Position numbers and translations under genes: made by a program. DNA of 64,000 nt from assembly GCA_021234155.1 (NCBI GenBank), contig JAJEKV010000093.1, forward strand, positions 2,029,712 to 2,093,711, read 5' to 3'. Source of the stretch: Isoetes taiwanensis (taxonomy: Eukaryota; Streptophyta; Lycopodiopsida; Isoetales; Isoetaceae). This document shows positions 47,001 through 58,642 of the stretch, piece by piece. Position 1 is the stretch's first letter; each line of letters opens with the position of its first letter. The notes under the pieces are model-generated. The model was not told the DNA's origin. It worked only from the letters and a program-made list of their open reading frames with translations, and made no database searches.

Positions 47001-48087
47001 TAAATGTAGCAAAATAAAACTTGCCTCCAAGACTCTGTACTTGCATAGGTCCACACACACATCGAATGTACCAACTCAAGCGGCTTAGATGCTTGCCGTC
47101 CTTTTTTTTTTGAAGGAAGTCTAGCACCTTGCCCTAGCATGCAAGATTCACATACTCCATGTTCTTCATCACCAAATGTCAATCCATTTAACAAATTATG
47201 CTTTCTTGCAATTTTAATACTTGTTATAATTTACATGCCATTCTCAAATGCCAAGTATGTATATCGCCTACTCTTGAAACTTTGTTAATAGCATTCACAT
47301 TCAACTCAAATAAATTTCCGTTTCTTTGAGCCTCAAATGTTTTCACACCCTCTTTTATAAATTTGCAACCGGTCTTGTGAAATCTCAACTCAAAACCATC
47401 GTCTACCGTTTACATACGATAATAAATTAAAGAACATGCCGGTACATACAATGCATTTGGCACATTGACAGCAGTTTACCTTCCCTTAATAATTCAAGAT
47501 TTCCTCGTCGAGACTTCCTCAAGTATTCCATTCCCCATTTGAACTACTCCGGGCCTCTCACCTTCTCGAAAACCCCGTAACATCTCGCATGAATTCTACA
47601 ACAATAACCTCGGCTCCACAATCTAGGGTCAATACATTCTTACTCCTTTGTGTATGACCAATTTGCTCCAATAGTTGTTAATTTCTAAGCTTTCAAGTGC
47701 TATCTCCCACCCGATCAAAACTTGGCTCACGATACCCTTTGTTGGATTTAGAAATCAAATAGATGCTTAGCCACGGTACCTTCTAGCACCCGGACCCAAA
47801 GCTTGACCTGGATTCTTGACCGGCTCTGCTCCTTGGCCGTTGCCCACTTTCGCTTGTTCTCGGCTTCACTCCTCAATCCCGCCCTCCGGAGTGTCGCACC
47901 CTCTCCTCTGACTTGGCACTTCTTTTCACCTATTTGGCCTCCACTCAGTTGGTTTCCACTGCGCTCACTTCCCTGCCTGTTTTAGTCATTCCCTTTTTCT
48001 TTCGTCCGATCGCACATCGGACCTTCACTTGTCATTGCCCTTCAGCACCCGCGTGTCAAATTTGGAACATGCCAAGTGTATTCAACA
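44051..48087 (-). mobile_element. Degraded Ty1/copia element nested in the gypsy element
   Basis: Direct LTRs at 44,051-44,412 and 47,740-48,087 begin TGTTGGATTT and end GTGTATTCAACA. On the minus strand, a primer-binding site GGTATCGTGAGCC lies next to the right LTR (about 47,724-47,736) and a purine tract GAGGGGGAGA next to the left LTR. Fragments on the minus strand match copia pol: HGVCESCMLGQGARLP, KPLELVHS and GGKFYFATFIDDFIRR (integrase start, 47,000-47,190), HMDVKTAFLNG-like and AIYGL(R)Q-like RT segments (about 45,450-45,660), and FRMQDCNPAKTP-like text near 45,190. All are heavily frameshifted. Flanks GCGGG and ATACAGG do not give a clean 5-bp target duplication. Large plus-strand frames here are antisense shadows. 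Confidence 0.85.
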
Positions 48088-49120
48088 ATACAGGAACACT
48101 TGAATGGGCCCACGCCCGGCTCTTCGGGGTGACCCCCCTTTGTGCAATGGGTGCTTCGGATAACAATCCATATCTTGCGGATCTGCTCGGACCAAACTCT
48201 TCATCGAGGTACATGCAGGCTTGCCAATCATTTATCTCTCGGCTAAGCTGAAGGCCGCAAGCGAGATAAGGAAGTATCTAGGACATCGAGGATCTTCCCT
48301 ATGCACAAATTTATATCGACACCTCATTTGGATACAATCAATTCTGAGCTCTGTTGGATAGCAAGGCGGTCCCCACGGGATAGGATAGCCCTCTGTCAAC
48401 TCTCAACTCTCTTGCTTCTCTTTGGGATCGTTGGTGTCAAGCTCTTGATGGGATCTTGTCGGTCAATTCGAGGGAGCCGGGCTCGGCAACCACCCACGGG
48501 CATGGTTCCTTCTCCCTATGCTTCCACGGGCGTACCACCCGCCCAGGTTCTGACTTACGATTGGCGCCTCCCTTTTGGACCAAGGTCATGGATGGTCATC
48601 TTGGGATGGACTCCACCTCGGATCTCGGCCGGATCTCCGGTGGGATCCACGTTTTGTTCGCCCGCTCACATTGGGAAGAAGGTGCCCTCTGGATACCACC
48701 GCGAATTGGATCTACATTGCTAATGGCGTGGTTGGCTTGGCCGTGGATCGCTTCATGGTCTTGACACCTTCTTGCTGCCCTCAAATGCATTTTGCTAAGC
48801 TCCTTAAACGCGGCGTCCCATTTTCCTTTGCAATCGAATGCGATTGTCGGTGCCTTTGGCCTCGGACCTGTCTCCTCCTCATGGAATGTCGACACATTTC
48901 TTGAGCGCCATCTTGCCCTTTTGAAGACACATGGTACGCTCTCGCTTTCTTATTGATGCGAGATCCGCCCTTGGCCAAAACCTCCTCCTTTTCAAAACAC
49001 GCCCGAGGATCTCATTAGCGATTACCATAATGGTGCGGCCCTCACTCCGTGAGGATCACTGAACAGAGATGGCTTGCCCTAGGAAACACTTCCTCCTTTT
49101 CTTCACTCGAAAGTGTCGTT
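48088..49120 (+). other. Remaining 3' part of the gypsy interior
   Basis: Lies between the nested copia and the 3' LTR. A frame of about 50 codons (48,085-48,251) with HARLFGVTPLCAMGAS and LADLLGPNSSSRYMQA could continue the extra coding region at 42,190-43,720, but the link is inference. No retroelement domain is recognised. Confidence 0.4.
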
Positions 49121-49130
49121 TGGTGGGGAG
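49121..49130 (+). other. Polypurine tract of the gypsy element
   Basis: TGGTGGGGAG immediately before the 3' LTR start TGTTAGTCC. Confidence 0.8.
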
Positions 49131-49690
49131 TGTTAGTCCTGTGCCTCACCGTGCAGGACTATTCATCATCTGACGGACCAGGTCAAGCTCAAGGATCCTC
49201 ACCAGCCACGGGTCAGCCATCAAGGCTCGTGAGACCAGCGGCCGGACCACGCGGTCAAAAACGGGAGTCAACAAGAGGCGTCGCTTCGGACAAGTGACGT
49301 CCGATCACCGCTTGCGTCGGCGTCGGCGTTATTCTAGGCACTTCAAGAGTAACAGCCAACATTCCTGCAAATCGGGCCTCCTTCCGAGTCGGCACCAGAG
49401 ATCACTCGAGTGTCTATATTGGGCCCAAGGCCATTGTACTATATATATGAGTAGAGCTAGCACATGAGTTTTAGATGAGTTTTGAGTCTTGTCTCCTTTC
49501 AGTTTTCTCTCTATTGCGAGAGCTCATGTATGTTCATCATTGATATCAAGGAAGTTTATCATTCTTCTCTCATTTGTTCTGTTTTCTTCTCTTCTTGCAA
49601 ATCCTGTGACATAGTCCCCGGACTCTCTGTTAGATCCACGGGTCCTCACAGAGGGCTGTCTTCCAGAGTTCCCAACCCGGACCCCAAGCA
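49131..49690 (+). repeat. 3' LTR of the gypsy element
   Basis: 560 bp, TGTTAGTCCTG to CCCCAAGCA. From about 49,400 to 49,640 it agrees with 35,050-35,300 almost base for base apart from homopolymer and CAG/CTG differences. Confidence 0.93.
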
Positions 49691-51529
49691 GCGCTATTCT
49701 AAGTCTCCCAAACCATTGGGCAAAGTGGACTGACTTTGTTTGATGTGGAAATGTCGCCATTGTGTGAATATGATACAATGGCGAATAGGCAATCAACAGC
49801 CCAGATAATACAAAGTTATTTATTTTGATGTTCTTTTGTGCATATGTAATTGAAAGTTTGCTTCTCTACCTTGTCCATGCTAGGCACATCCTGTTATCAT
49901 AGCACTCCATGATATGACATTATGGGAGATATCAAATTGAACAAATGACAAGCATCCTATATGTTCCCACATGTACAATACATAAGCGGTCTATCCAACT
50001 AAACATGTTGTTTTTCCTCTTATACATATCCCGCAATCAAGTATGACCCATAACTTGACAATGCATTTTGATGACTTGTCAAGAACTATACATCTTCTAC
50101 ACTTAACGTAAGGCTTCATGCCACCACAACATCTAATAGAAGATCAAGTTTGTGCAAAAGAGAGGAAGTAGAAGACCAATGCTTATAATTGTATTATGGT
50201 TGTGCAAAAGAGAGGAAGTTAGCTTGCATACCCAAAGAATGCCAATAAATAAATATTTTCCACTTATGCTATTTTTGCATTTGCAAATCGCAGAATGACC
50301 AAACTAATAATTTGGATAATTGAGTTAATGCTTGTAAATGAGGTGCGACAAAAATGAAGATGGCAATTTATAGAAACAAACTTTAATAATGTTGTAGCAA
50401 CCATTGTCAATTACTCCAAATTAGTTTGAATCCCGCATACACTCCAAAGTCGTTGCACCATAGATAAATTTGTCTAGAAGCACATCTTATGATCTGAGAT
50501 AAGAAAGAGTGCAAACTACCAATGTTAATAAGGATTTAATGTAAAAGACTTGCGATGTTTGAGTTCTTGAGCAAAGCCACGCCGCCATCGGAATAATCTT
50601 TAGAGAAACCTAGCAATAAAAAATTCACAAAAGAGGCTCATTCTTCTCCATTTTAGTTAACTATGAGGCTCATTCTTCTCCATTTTAGTTAGCTATGGGA
50701 TTAATCCTCGCTTGGTTCATGTACAACAAATGTTGAAACATTCGCCATAACTTTGTAGAATTCAAATGGTGATCTCAATGCATTCAACATTTTTATTCCA
50801 ATGTGAGTGTGCCATGTAAATCAACTATGAACTCTTACACTCGATTTGTGGTGTCATAGCATTAAGATTGTCCAAAAGAAATGGTTTGTGGCTCTCACCT
50901 CTTATGAAGAGAATCATGTGCCAAATCAAATGGTTACCTATTGAAATGCCTTGTTCAGAGCACAATAAACTCAGAAAAATTCTGCATTTATAATTGTGCG
51001 AGGCAAATATTTCGTTCTCAATGCATTCAATATCTTTCTATTCCAATGTCGTTGTGCCATGTAAGTCGATTATGAACTCTTAAAATCTAAACCGTAGTGT
51101 TACAATATATTCACTTAAAGAATTTGAATACCAATCACCTCCCAAACGAAATGATTACAAAAGAAATCACGTGGTCTCACCTCCTTGTAAAGAGAACCAT
51201 GTGATAACATCCTGCGGTGATGCAAAAACAGGGGTAGATCTGAATGGTATGCGAGGTTATAGAGTCCCAATATTTCACATGCAACCTTTAAGCAACCATT
51301 CTAAGACCGGCCAATACACGCCCCGTTTCTTGGTTTTAAAAAAGAGAGCATTTTATCCTTACAATTATCAGCTTCAAAAGATATTCAAAGAATGCTATGG
51401 ACAAATGCAAAATGCTAATAAATTATCAAACGCCCTATATTTAAACTATAACACATGATGAACATAGAGCTTCCGTATAATTCTTAGAAAGGGTTCTCAG
51501 ATGAAATTTATAGCTGATCCGTAACATGC
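49691..51529. other. Non-genic copy B sequence
   Basis: Matches copy A about 8,686-10,529. No supported gene. Confidence 0.6.
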
Positions 51530-52062
51530 AGTTGTGGTCTAATCACATCTCCAACAGATCTAGAATTGCACTACTTGCGGTGTAGAGGCTAGAGGCTATG
51601 CTAGAACAAATCGTAATTTCCATAGCCGTTTGGTCATGGTTACTATCTCTCTTCCATGTGGTCTTGACTAGCCAAGCAGGTGCTTTCGCCATTTATCCTT
51701 CCACTTGGAACAATTTTGCGAAGAACAGGCTTTCCTCTTTAGCTTCAGTCTGGTTGTTGTGGTATATTTGGAAAAGAAGGCTAATGTATATCTTCAAGGG
51801 CTTATCAATTCTTGTCAACCAACTTCTTTCACGGTATAAGATAGATTGGTGAAGGCATACTTATGTTCTCAGCTTGCTCCGGAGAAAAAAAACGTTTGAT
51901 TTTTGAGGAATATTTGGGTATCTTATCTTATGCATAGACAAGTGCCACCTTTCGACTGGATTATCTTTGTCGCCGAGATTTTATTCTGTCTCTGCATTTA
52001 TGTGTGTACTTTTCCGAATTTTGAATAAGAGGTTGTCGCCCTTCAAAAAAAAAAAAAAAAAA
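51530..52062 (+). mobile_element. Truncated poly(A) LINE 3' end (copy B)
   Basis: Counterpart of 10,530-11,053. A frame at 51,598-51,852 includes NRLSSLASVWLLWYIWKRR, the tryptophan-rich tail of L1-type ORF2. The 3' end reads GTCGCCCTTC followed by about 18 A (52,045-52,062). Confidence 0.7.
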
Positions 52063-53889
52063 TACGTAATTTCCAAAATCTTGAACGTGAGGCATTGGCG
52101 AGAATGATTCGAGATCCCTAATTGGTGGGAACTCAAGAAGAAGACTTTGGTCCCGTCACGGTTCCTTTATCGGAAATATCTATAACATATGATTGAGTTT
52201 CCAAGCATGTATTAGGTCTCCACATAGGTGATCCCTCAGTTACTGCTTTTTGAGTCGGAAATCTAGAGGTCGAGGAGGAGGCATAGGTGAATTTCCATCA
52301 AGTTGACCAATTACGTAATTATTTCCAGATTGCAAAGTACTTTTCAGAACTTGGCTCTCGCACATCCATCTTGGCTTGGAACTGCTTTTGCATCATAGAA
52401 TCAATTTTGTAGAGTGTAATACAATAATGTTAGCCTTGTGCATTCCCTCCATTATGTGGTTATCAATTGGCTTAAAAAGAAATTACCTCCTTTACATCAT
52501 TTGTTGTTGTAGAATGTTTTTGTGTGTGGTGGCAAGTCCCATCAATCTGAAAGTTATAGAAAGCAAGAGCATCGCTTAACCTTTTACTCGATAACACCAA
52601 CCATGAGAGCTAACGATTTTACCTTGAAAATGTTGCTTTATCATATATTCTAATCTAGTGCTACCTGCAAAAGTTAAGCACAAATTAAACTTTGTAACCT
52701 ATGAAAGTATTGCACAAAGCATCTCAAAGGAAAGGAAAGCATACAACATTAACAAAGACATAGTCCATCAAACATTACTCCCAAAGACAAAATAGCCATG
52801 GCTTTAGTTTCAAGCCAACAAACCAACTTAAATAAAATATAAGAATGTAAATGGTGGTCTAATAGAAGCATGGGATCCAAAGAAGAATCAAAATTGGTTG
52901 GCCATAGCTTTTACCCCCAGAAATCACTATACCGTTGTGCTTGGTATGCACCGACTTTTGATGAGATGGGGATAAAACAATGAGCTTGCCTTTATAAAGA
53001 TAATGCAATCGGGATTCTGAGTTCTTTGAAGTGCGTAAGCATTAGGTAAAACCCTTGGGGACGCTACATCCACCTTTTACTATGATTTCACAAAGTTACA
53101 GCCTCGCCACTTTGCAGAAGCATGAGGGGCCTACAACTGCAAAGCAAAGGAATTTTCAATGAATTACTTCCTCTAGCAATCCTGTTGCATTCCTTTCCAT
53201 TCTCGCAAATAACACTAAGGTGGTCGATACGCAATTAATCTTCTTAACCTTTTACATTCAGGATCACTCTTTATGGTAGTCCGAATACCTTTTCCTCACC
53301 TCAATATTCATGAATTCAAAAGCAAAGAAGAGCTAAAGCATTGGTCTAGAAGTAGAGGGGCTTCATTGAATAGATATGCCTTTAAATGTTTTATTGTCGA
53401 TATATAAAGAAAAAGTGGAACGAAATTGCTCAACATGAAGCTTGGAATGAAAATGGCATGAAATGGGAACAGGTACTAGTATGTGCTAGAAATGACCTTA
53501 TCGCAGGGAATCTTCTTGACCAACCCATTTGGTCCACGCAGACAATAAACGCCCTTCTATTCTTGGATCCTCAAACCCCTTAATATTGGCACCGCATGAT
53601 CCCGAAAGATATTGGCGTAATGCAATACGTATAAAAAAAAGGTTATCTTGTCGTGAGGTATATTGCATCCCGTAATTGTATAGGGTGTTAAGTACGCTTA
53701 TTATCAAGCATGATGTAGCTTAATCGTATCTAGTAACTTCCCCACGATTATTAATAGTAGCGACTTCACGGTTATTAATAGGAGTGTCGAGATATGCATT
53801 GTGTGGATTTACAAATCATTCGATTGCCTTCATGTAGGACACATAAAATGAAAGTCAAGAGCTTATGTGCAAAGATATGTTGTTTGCTT
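52063..53889. other. Non-genic copy B sequence
   Basis: Matches 11,054-12,889. Only short unsupported frames. Confidence 0.55.
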
Positions 53890-55623
53890 ATGCTCTATGT
53901 GATGTTTCACAACCGATGCATTGCGATTGCATGGGTACTCCATAGTGAAAACCTCTTTGCAATTGTTCATGCAGATGGTAATAACTATTTCTATGATAAG
54001 GTATAACAATGAAGCAATTTCTTTCAATGTAAGGTCATGCATTAATGGCTCTAGGTGTAGCATGTTTAATGTATTGGAATTTTTGAGGATTGTGAGGGTC
54101 AACAATTATAGGGCATGCACAAGAGTTACGAGGCATGCGGTTTGGTTTATAACTAGAAGTATTAAGTGGGAATTTGTATTCATAGGTGTAAAAGAAACTC
54201 CTATCATGCTTAACACAAATTTATCTAGAATAATATGTCTCCTCTTCATGTCTTGTTGTTTGTCCTTTCGTAAGCCACGGTCCAAGATGAGCAAATGCAA
54301 ATTGATAGCCAATTTTACTTAAGGAAGCATGGTAAAACATTTGAAAGGTTTTCGGGCTCATTTAATCTACCGAAGGTATTTTAGTTCAATTGCACCCATT
54401 AACTTTGAGTACTTCATGGGAGAAGAGAAATCTTATCTTGAAATCCCGGTTGAAGTTCTCATAGCTTTCTCATTGATTAAAATCCTACAACTTTTCTCAC
54501 GCCAAAATGGTGTGCATAAATAATTTTTAAATCTCTATTACCATTTTATCCTCGCACCAAACTTTTTACTCACCATGATATGGTAACTTTTCTATGTTGT
54601 TTGTCATCTACGGCTTTTCAAAATGAAGCATTATTTGCAAAATGTCATTCAAAAGATAGATTATATTAACAAGTCTCAATGTACGTTTTGCAAGTGTATT
54701 AAGCACATCTTATTAATAAAGTATGATGTTTGTCATTCATATTTTTCAGGTCCAAATGGGAAGTATATATTTTAACAAGAGGAGAAGATGATTTGGTGCA
54801 AGTATGGAGTATGAAAGATCATGTTGTTGTTGCTTAAGGTGAGGGATATAATTCCTGGGTGAGTTTCCATCAGAAGATATGTGGTAGGGCTTAGGTAATT
54901 TTGCCATGGAAAAACCTTAATGCCACGAAAAATTATATTGTATTTGTTCTCTTCTAATGCATAGGAGTTAAAATAGATTCCTTCAACTGTTGTCACAGGT
55001 TAGTCAAGTTGCATTTGATCCATATTGGTTTTCACCTGGTGCAGCTGGTGAAACAACTTATTGATTTGGATCGGTGGGTCAGGTATACTATTGCTTCACC
55101 TGAAATCTTGCCAGTCAGATTGAAACCATCTATTTGCATCAAGTTTTCTCCAGCTGGCTAATCATTCAATATCTTGATTTGAATGCATAGTAAAGTTGGA
55201 TGTCTCCGGAACTAGGTTATGGTTATAATCAGGATACACAACTGCTTCTTTTGGATTTAGCAATGGATGAGGTGGTTGTGCCACTCAGAAGATTAGCTCC
55301 ATCTTGCCCATCTCCATCATATAGTGGAAATAGTAATGGAAAGCAACAAAGGTTGATGGTTCACATTCACAGTGTTCTTCAACCATCTCCCTCGGAAAGA
55401 GGTCCCAAAGTTGGTACCTTTAATGTCATAGTGGGGTGCATCCGAGCCTCTTTTCTGGACTTTCTTTTACCCAAGTGATTCCATAATGGCCGCTTCTCAT
55501 GAAGGGCATATTAAAATTTGGGATAGAGCAGTTCTCGATGATTTCTTAGTTGGCGGTCGCGAGAATTACGTTGGAAGTCCGGAAACATAGACAACAATAA
55601 AAAGTAGCAATCACAAACAAGAA
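53890..55623 (+). pseudogene. WDR20-like WD40-repeat gene remnant (copy B)
   Basis: Same exon blocks as copy A: block 1 ends at 54,000 (NRCIAIAWVLHSENLFAI, then HADGN), block 2 is 54,750-54,858, block 3 is 54,999-55,082 and block 4 is 55,233-55,623. Here block 1 has CGA where copy A has TGA, and block 3 ends in CAG (Gln) where copy A has TAG, so some stops in A are private. The TAA replacing Trp in block 2 and the TGA replacing Arg in block 3 are shared. Block 2 has two extra bases (GTATATAT) relative to A, and the terminal stop is blurred (ACAAGAAGG against ACAGTAAGG). Family assignment is from conserved text such as GEDDLVQVWSM and HIKIWDRA; the function of the intact protein (a beta-propeller scaffold, in animals a deubiquitinase cofactor) is not retained. 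Confidence 0.8.
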
Positions 55624-56661
55624 GGATATATTAGCATTATCCTCTTTGGGCCAGAGGCCCTGCCAATGACTTTAAACTTCAAAGGTGTTGTGCATTTGAC
55701 ATCTGCTACAGTCCAACTTGGTGGCCATTCCTATTCTATCAGCAATAATATTTAGGTGTTGAATTTGAGGAAATGTATCAAGCTTTTTGACCGAGTTAAT
55801 CCGTGATGTTCCCTACCAAATATCGACACCGTCATTGCATCTCGGCAGAAATCCCCCATCCAACCCCTACGGTAGCGATATCCCTCCGGGCCTATCCACG
55901 ACCCCAATGTACCCTTGGTGTGGAAAGGGAACACGGAGGTGTCTTGGGTGCCCTTCCCCTATGGACTCCTATAACAGCGGAAGCATAACACAACGTCAGC
56001 ACTAACAACAATAGTACATCAAACTACCTCAAAGGGTAGCACGTCCATACATCCATAAATACAACAAGGATAATGTCATGCCATAAAACATGAGAGCTCT
56101 TACCTAGGCTCAGGACTTGCAAGGGAAGTAGGCATTTGGGCCTCAAGATAGAGCGCATAGAGATATAACAATGGCTTGGTGGGCTATAGACCATTGTGGC
56201 TAGGGTTGACAACTCCATCCGCCCTTCCCGTGCGGCATACTTTTCGGACTAGCTAGATCGGCTCTGGCGTGACTATAGCCTTCCGGGAGACGTAATCCTA
56301 TGGTATCACCCAGTGGAACTACTCCGGGTTGCATCTCCCCAGTCCGATGAGGCAGGAAGGGTTGCATCTACCCTTCCTGAGGTCTAGTAGTTTCGTGGGC
56401 GGCTAGAGAATCGTGGCGACACACAATCCGTCCCTGACTGAATTCCCTAAAACAAGAGCCAGGCCATACCTCAAGAACTTGAGAAGCGGGGGCAACACCA
56501 TTGCCCCAAGAGGTATCGGACCCATACCCGCCCACTCAAAGTGACCACTATAGGCCTAGCCCGCTATGGATTCCCAAGAGTGGCGCTCGGTGGGACCTCC
56601 CCTCCACTTTGCCACTAGGAGGGTTTATCGTGAGAGAGCCCTTCATAGACTTGAAGAAATT
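55624..56661. other. Non-genic copy B sequence up to the 2.1 kb deletion join
   Basis: Matches 14,672-15,701. It ends at GAAGAAATTC, which joins directly to TCTATATCAAACC of the LINE; copy A has 2,140 bp between. Confidence 0.7.
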
Positions 56662-58642
56662 CTCTATATCAAACCAATAACATTGTCTTTCTTGAAGTTA
56701 TATTAAAGGGCACCCTTCAGTTATGCATCATCTCCCTTCTTCTGCTTTCTTTAATTTGCAGGTTGGAGCCAACACTTCTTTCCTTATGAGAAATCTTATC
56801 TTTGCTTGGAATATTTCTCACAGAGCTTTTAAGCATATTGATCTTCAAAACTGTCACCACAGATCAAGCATTTTTTGGAATCCTTACTTATCCAGAGACA
56901 ACTATACTCCTTTGGCTATATTGCACCCCATGATCTATAAAAAATGGAGTGAGCTCAACATTGTGCATTTAGGTGACCTTAGAGTTAATAATAGATGGAT
57001 CACTTGGACTGCTCTTAAGCAAAAAGTCAGAGGTACCCCTCTCATTTAAATTTCTTCAAGCATATAATGCAAAAGATTAGTGGCCTAAATTTAGATGCCA
57101 ATCCAAATTCTGTGCATGATTGGACTCTTAATAATAAAGGGGCATATAAAGTTTCCATAATTTACAAATTCCTGAATAGGCCATGCAATCCTTCTAAGGC
57201 CAAGATTTTCCGAATATCTCTGGATGACATTGAATTTAAATTATTCAATAATATATGGAATTCATATTTAACTCCTAAGGTTGAATATTTCATTTGGCTT
57301 GTTGCAAATGGTAGTGCTCCAAATCTTGCATCCTTTGCTAAACATCAAGCTAGAATTGCTGCTCCTATTGATTCTCGTTGCCCCTTGCATTGTAACAACA
57401 TTGAGGATATGAACCATATTTTTATCTTTCCCAAACCTTGCTCTTTTTGGAACTGGTTTGAACATTTCTTCAATATTCCCAAACCTACCTCTTTCTTTGA
57501 ACTTCTTATTAAATGATGACGCATTCATAAATTCCTTATCTTATATTGCCTTGTGGAATATTTGGAAACATAGGAATAGATGTTTATATGGCCAGCATTC
57601 AGTTTTTTGTACTTGGATTAAATTGCATATCATATATGATTTAGAGGATGCGCCACTTGCAATAAACATATTAGGAAATCATTTTGATGAAAGGTGAAAA
57701 TTTTTAGAGGTTTATACGGGTCCTTATAATTTATTTAAATTGTATTATCATGATGAATTTACGACAAAGGATATCTTATCTATCGATTACATGAACAATC
57801 CAGAGATTGATTTATTTGCCGAGTTTGATTTATGTGGAGCAGTTTGATTGATTAGGACATTGAATACTCGGAGGACTTTGGACAGGGGGTTAGTCGTAAG
57901 TGAGCAGGATGTTGATATATTGGATATTCCCCAAAAGAGAAATAGATTGGGCTATGGAATTTTGTAGGGGCACTTACTTGATGCATCAGCTATGGTGGTT
58001 TTCGGAAAGATTTAGCAAGAATATGACCGGCCATAGTTCAAGTCCTACAGGATGGCTGCTATTATTATCACATGGGAATTGGCCGATGCTTATGGCTCAC
58101 TTATCCTACTCATGGCTACTACAAACTCGATATCTTAATCCCCGAACTTAGTTGGGGAGTAATCATATCCTTATACTCCGCCCCTCATTATCCAACTCTT
58201 TTCCCTTTTATTGAATCTTATCAATTCTAATTTCCTACTCGTAAATCTCCATCTTAACATCTCCGCTTCTTTGCATATTATCCTTTTCTATTTCTTCCTT
58301 ATCTACCCCTAATTTTTGGCTTCATATTTTCTTCACAAGGTGATCTGCTACATTTTCGGGTTGTGATCTATGTGTCCGGACATTAGCAATTAATTTTGCA
58401 AAGATCATACTCTAGCGATCATGTCAACTTGTTTATCTACTTCTAAAGTTTCATATGATTGGAAACTTAATGCTTCATACGCTTTTAGCAAACCGTGATC
58501 TAAATTTATTTTTCAGTATTATATATGCACTATTTTTTTGAATTTTCAGTTCTATTGCAATGCCTCGGCATTAGCAATAATCCTTATTGTATTTTTTTTT
58601 CAATAATTAATGGAAAAAACCTCATTCTCTCTCTCTCTCTCT

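Larger units (their letters stand above)
34244..49690 (+). mobile_element. Ty3/gypsy LTR retrotransposon with extra 3' coding region, carrying nested elements
   Basis: LTRs at 34,244-35,351 and 49,131-49,690. On the plus strand the order is gag with zinc knuckles, protease, RT, RNase H, integrase, which is the gypsy order. An unusually long region between integrase and the 3' LTR (about 41,300-49,130) carries further sense coding blocks. A degraded copia element (44,051-48,087) is inserted there, and a TRIM-like element lies in the left LTR. Without these the element is about 10.9 kb. The polypurine tract GGTGGGGAG precedes the 3' LTR. Copy A has the site without the element near 8,685. No intact target duplication could be read: right flank GCGCTATTC matches A, but the left flank is altered. 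LTRs agree closely outside CTG/CAG sites although the coding frames are shredded. Confidence 0.93.
19924..57550 (+). repeat. Copy B of the large direct duplication, enlarged by transposons
   Basis: Collinear with copy A. The extra length comes from the insertions at 20,814-24,039, 24,839-30,722 and 34,244-49,690. Copy B lacks 2,140 bp present in A at 15,702-17,841; the B join is at about 56,661. If the duplication is a true tandem, copy B really begins at about 18,785, and its first 1.1 kb should match sequence lying left of this window. Confidence 0.9.

Noticed and set aside
34236-49700. 5-bp target duplication for the gypsy element
   Set aside because: The right flank matches copy A, but the left flank AACATTTA does not; no credible duplication could be read.
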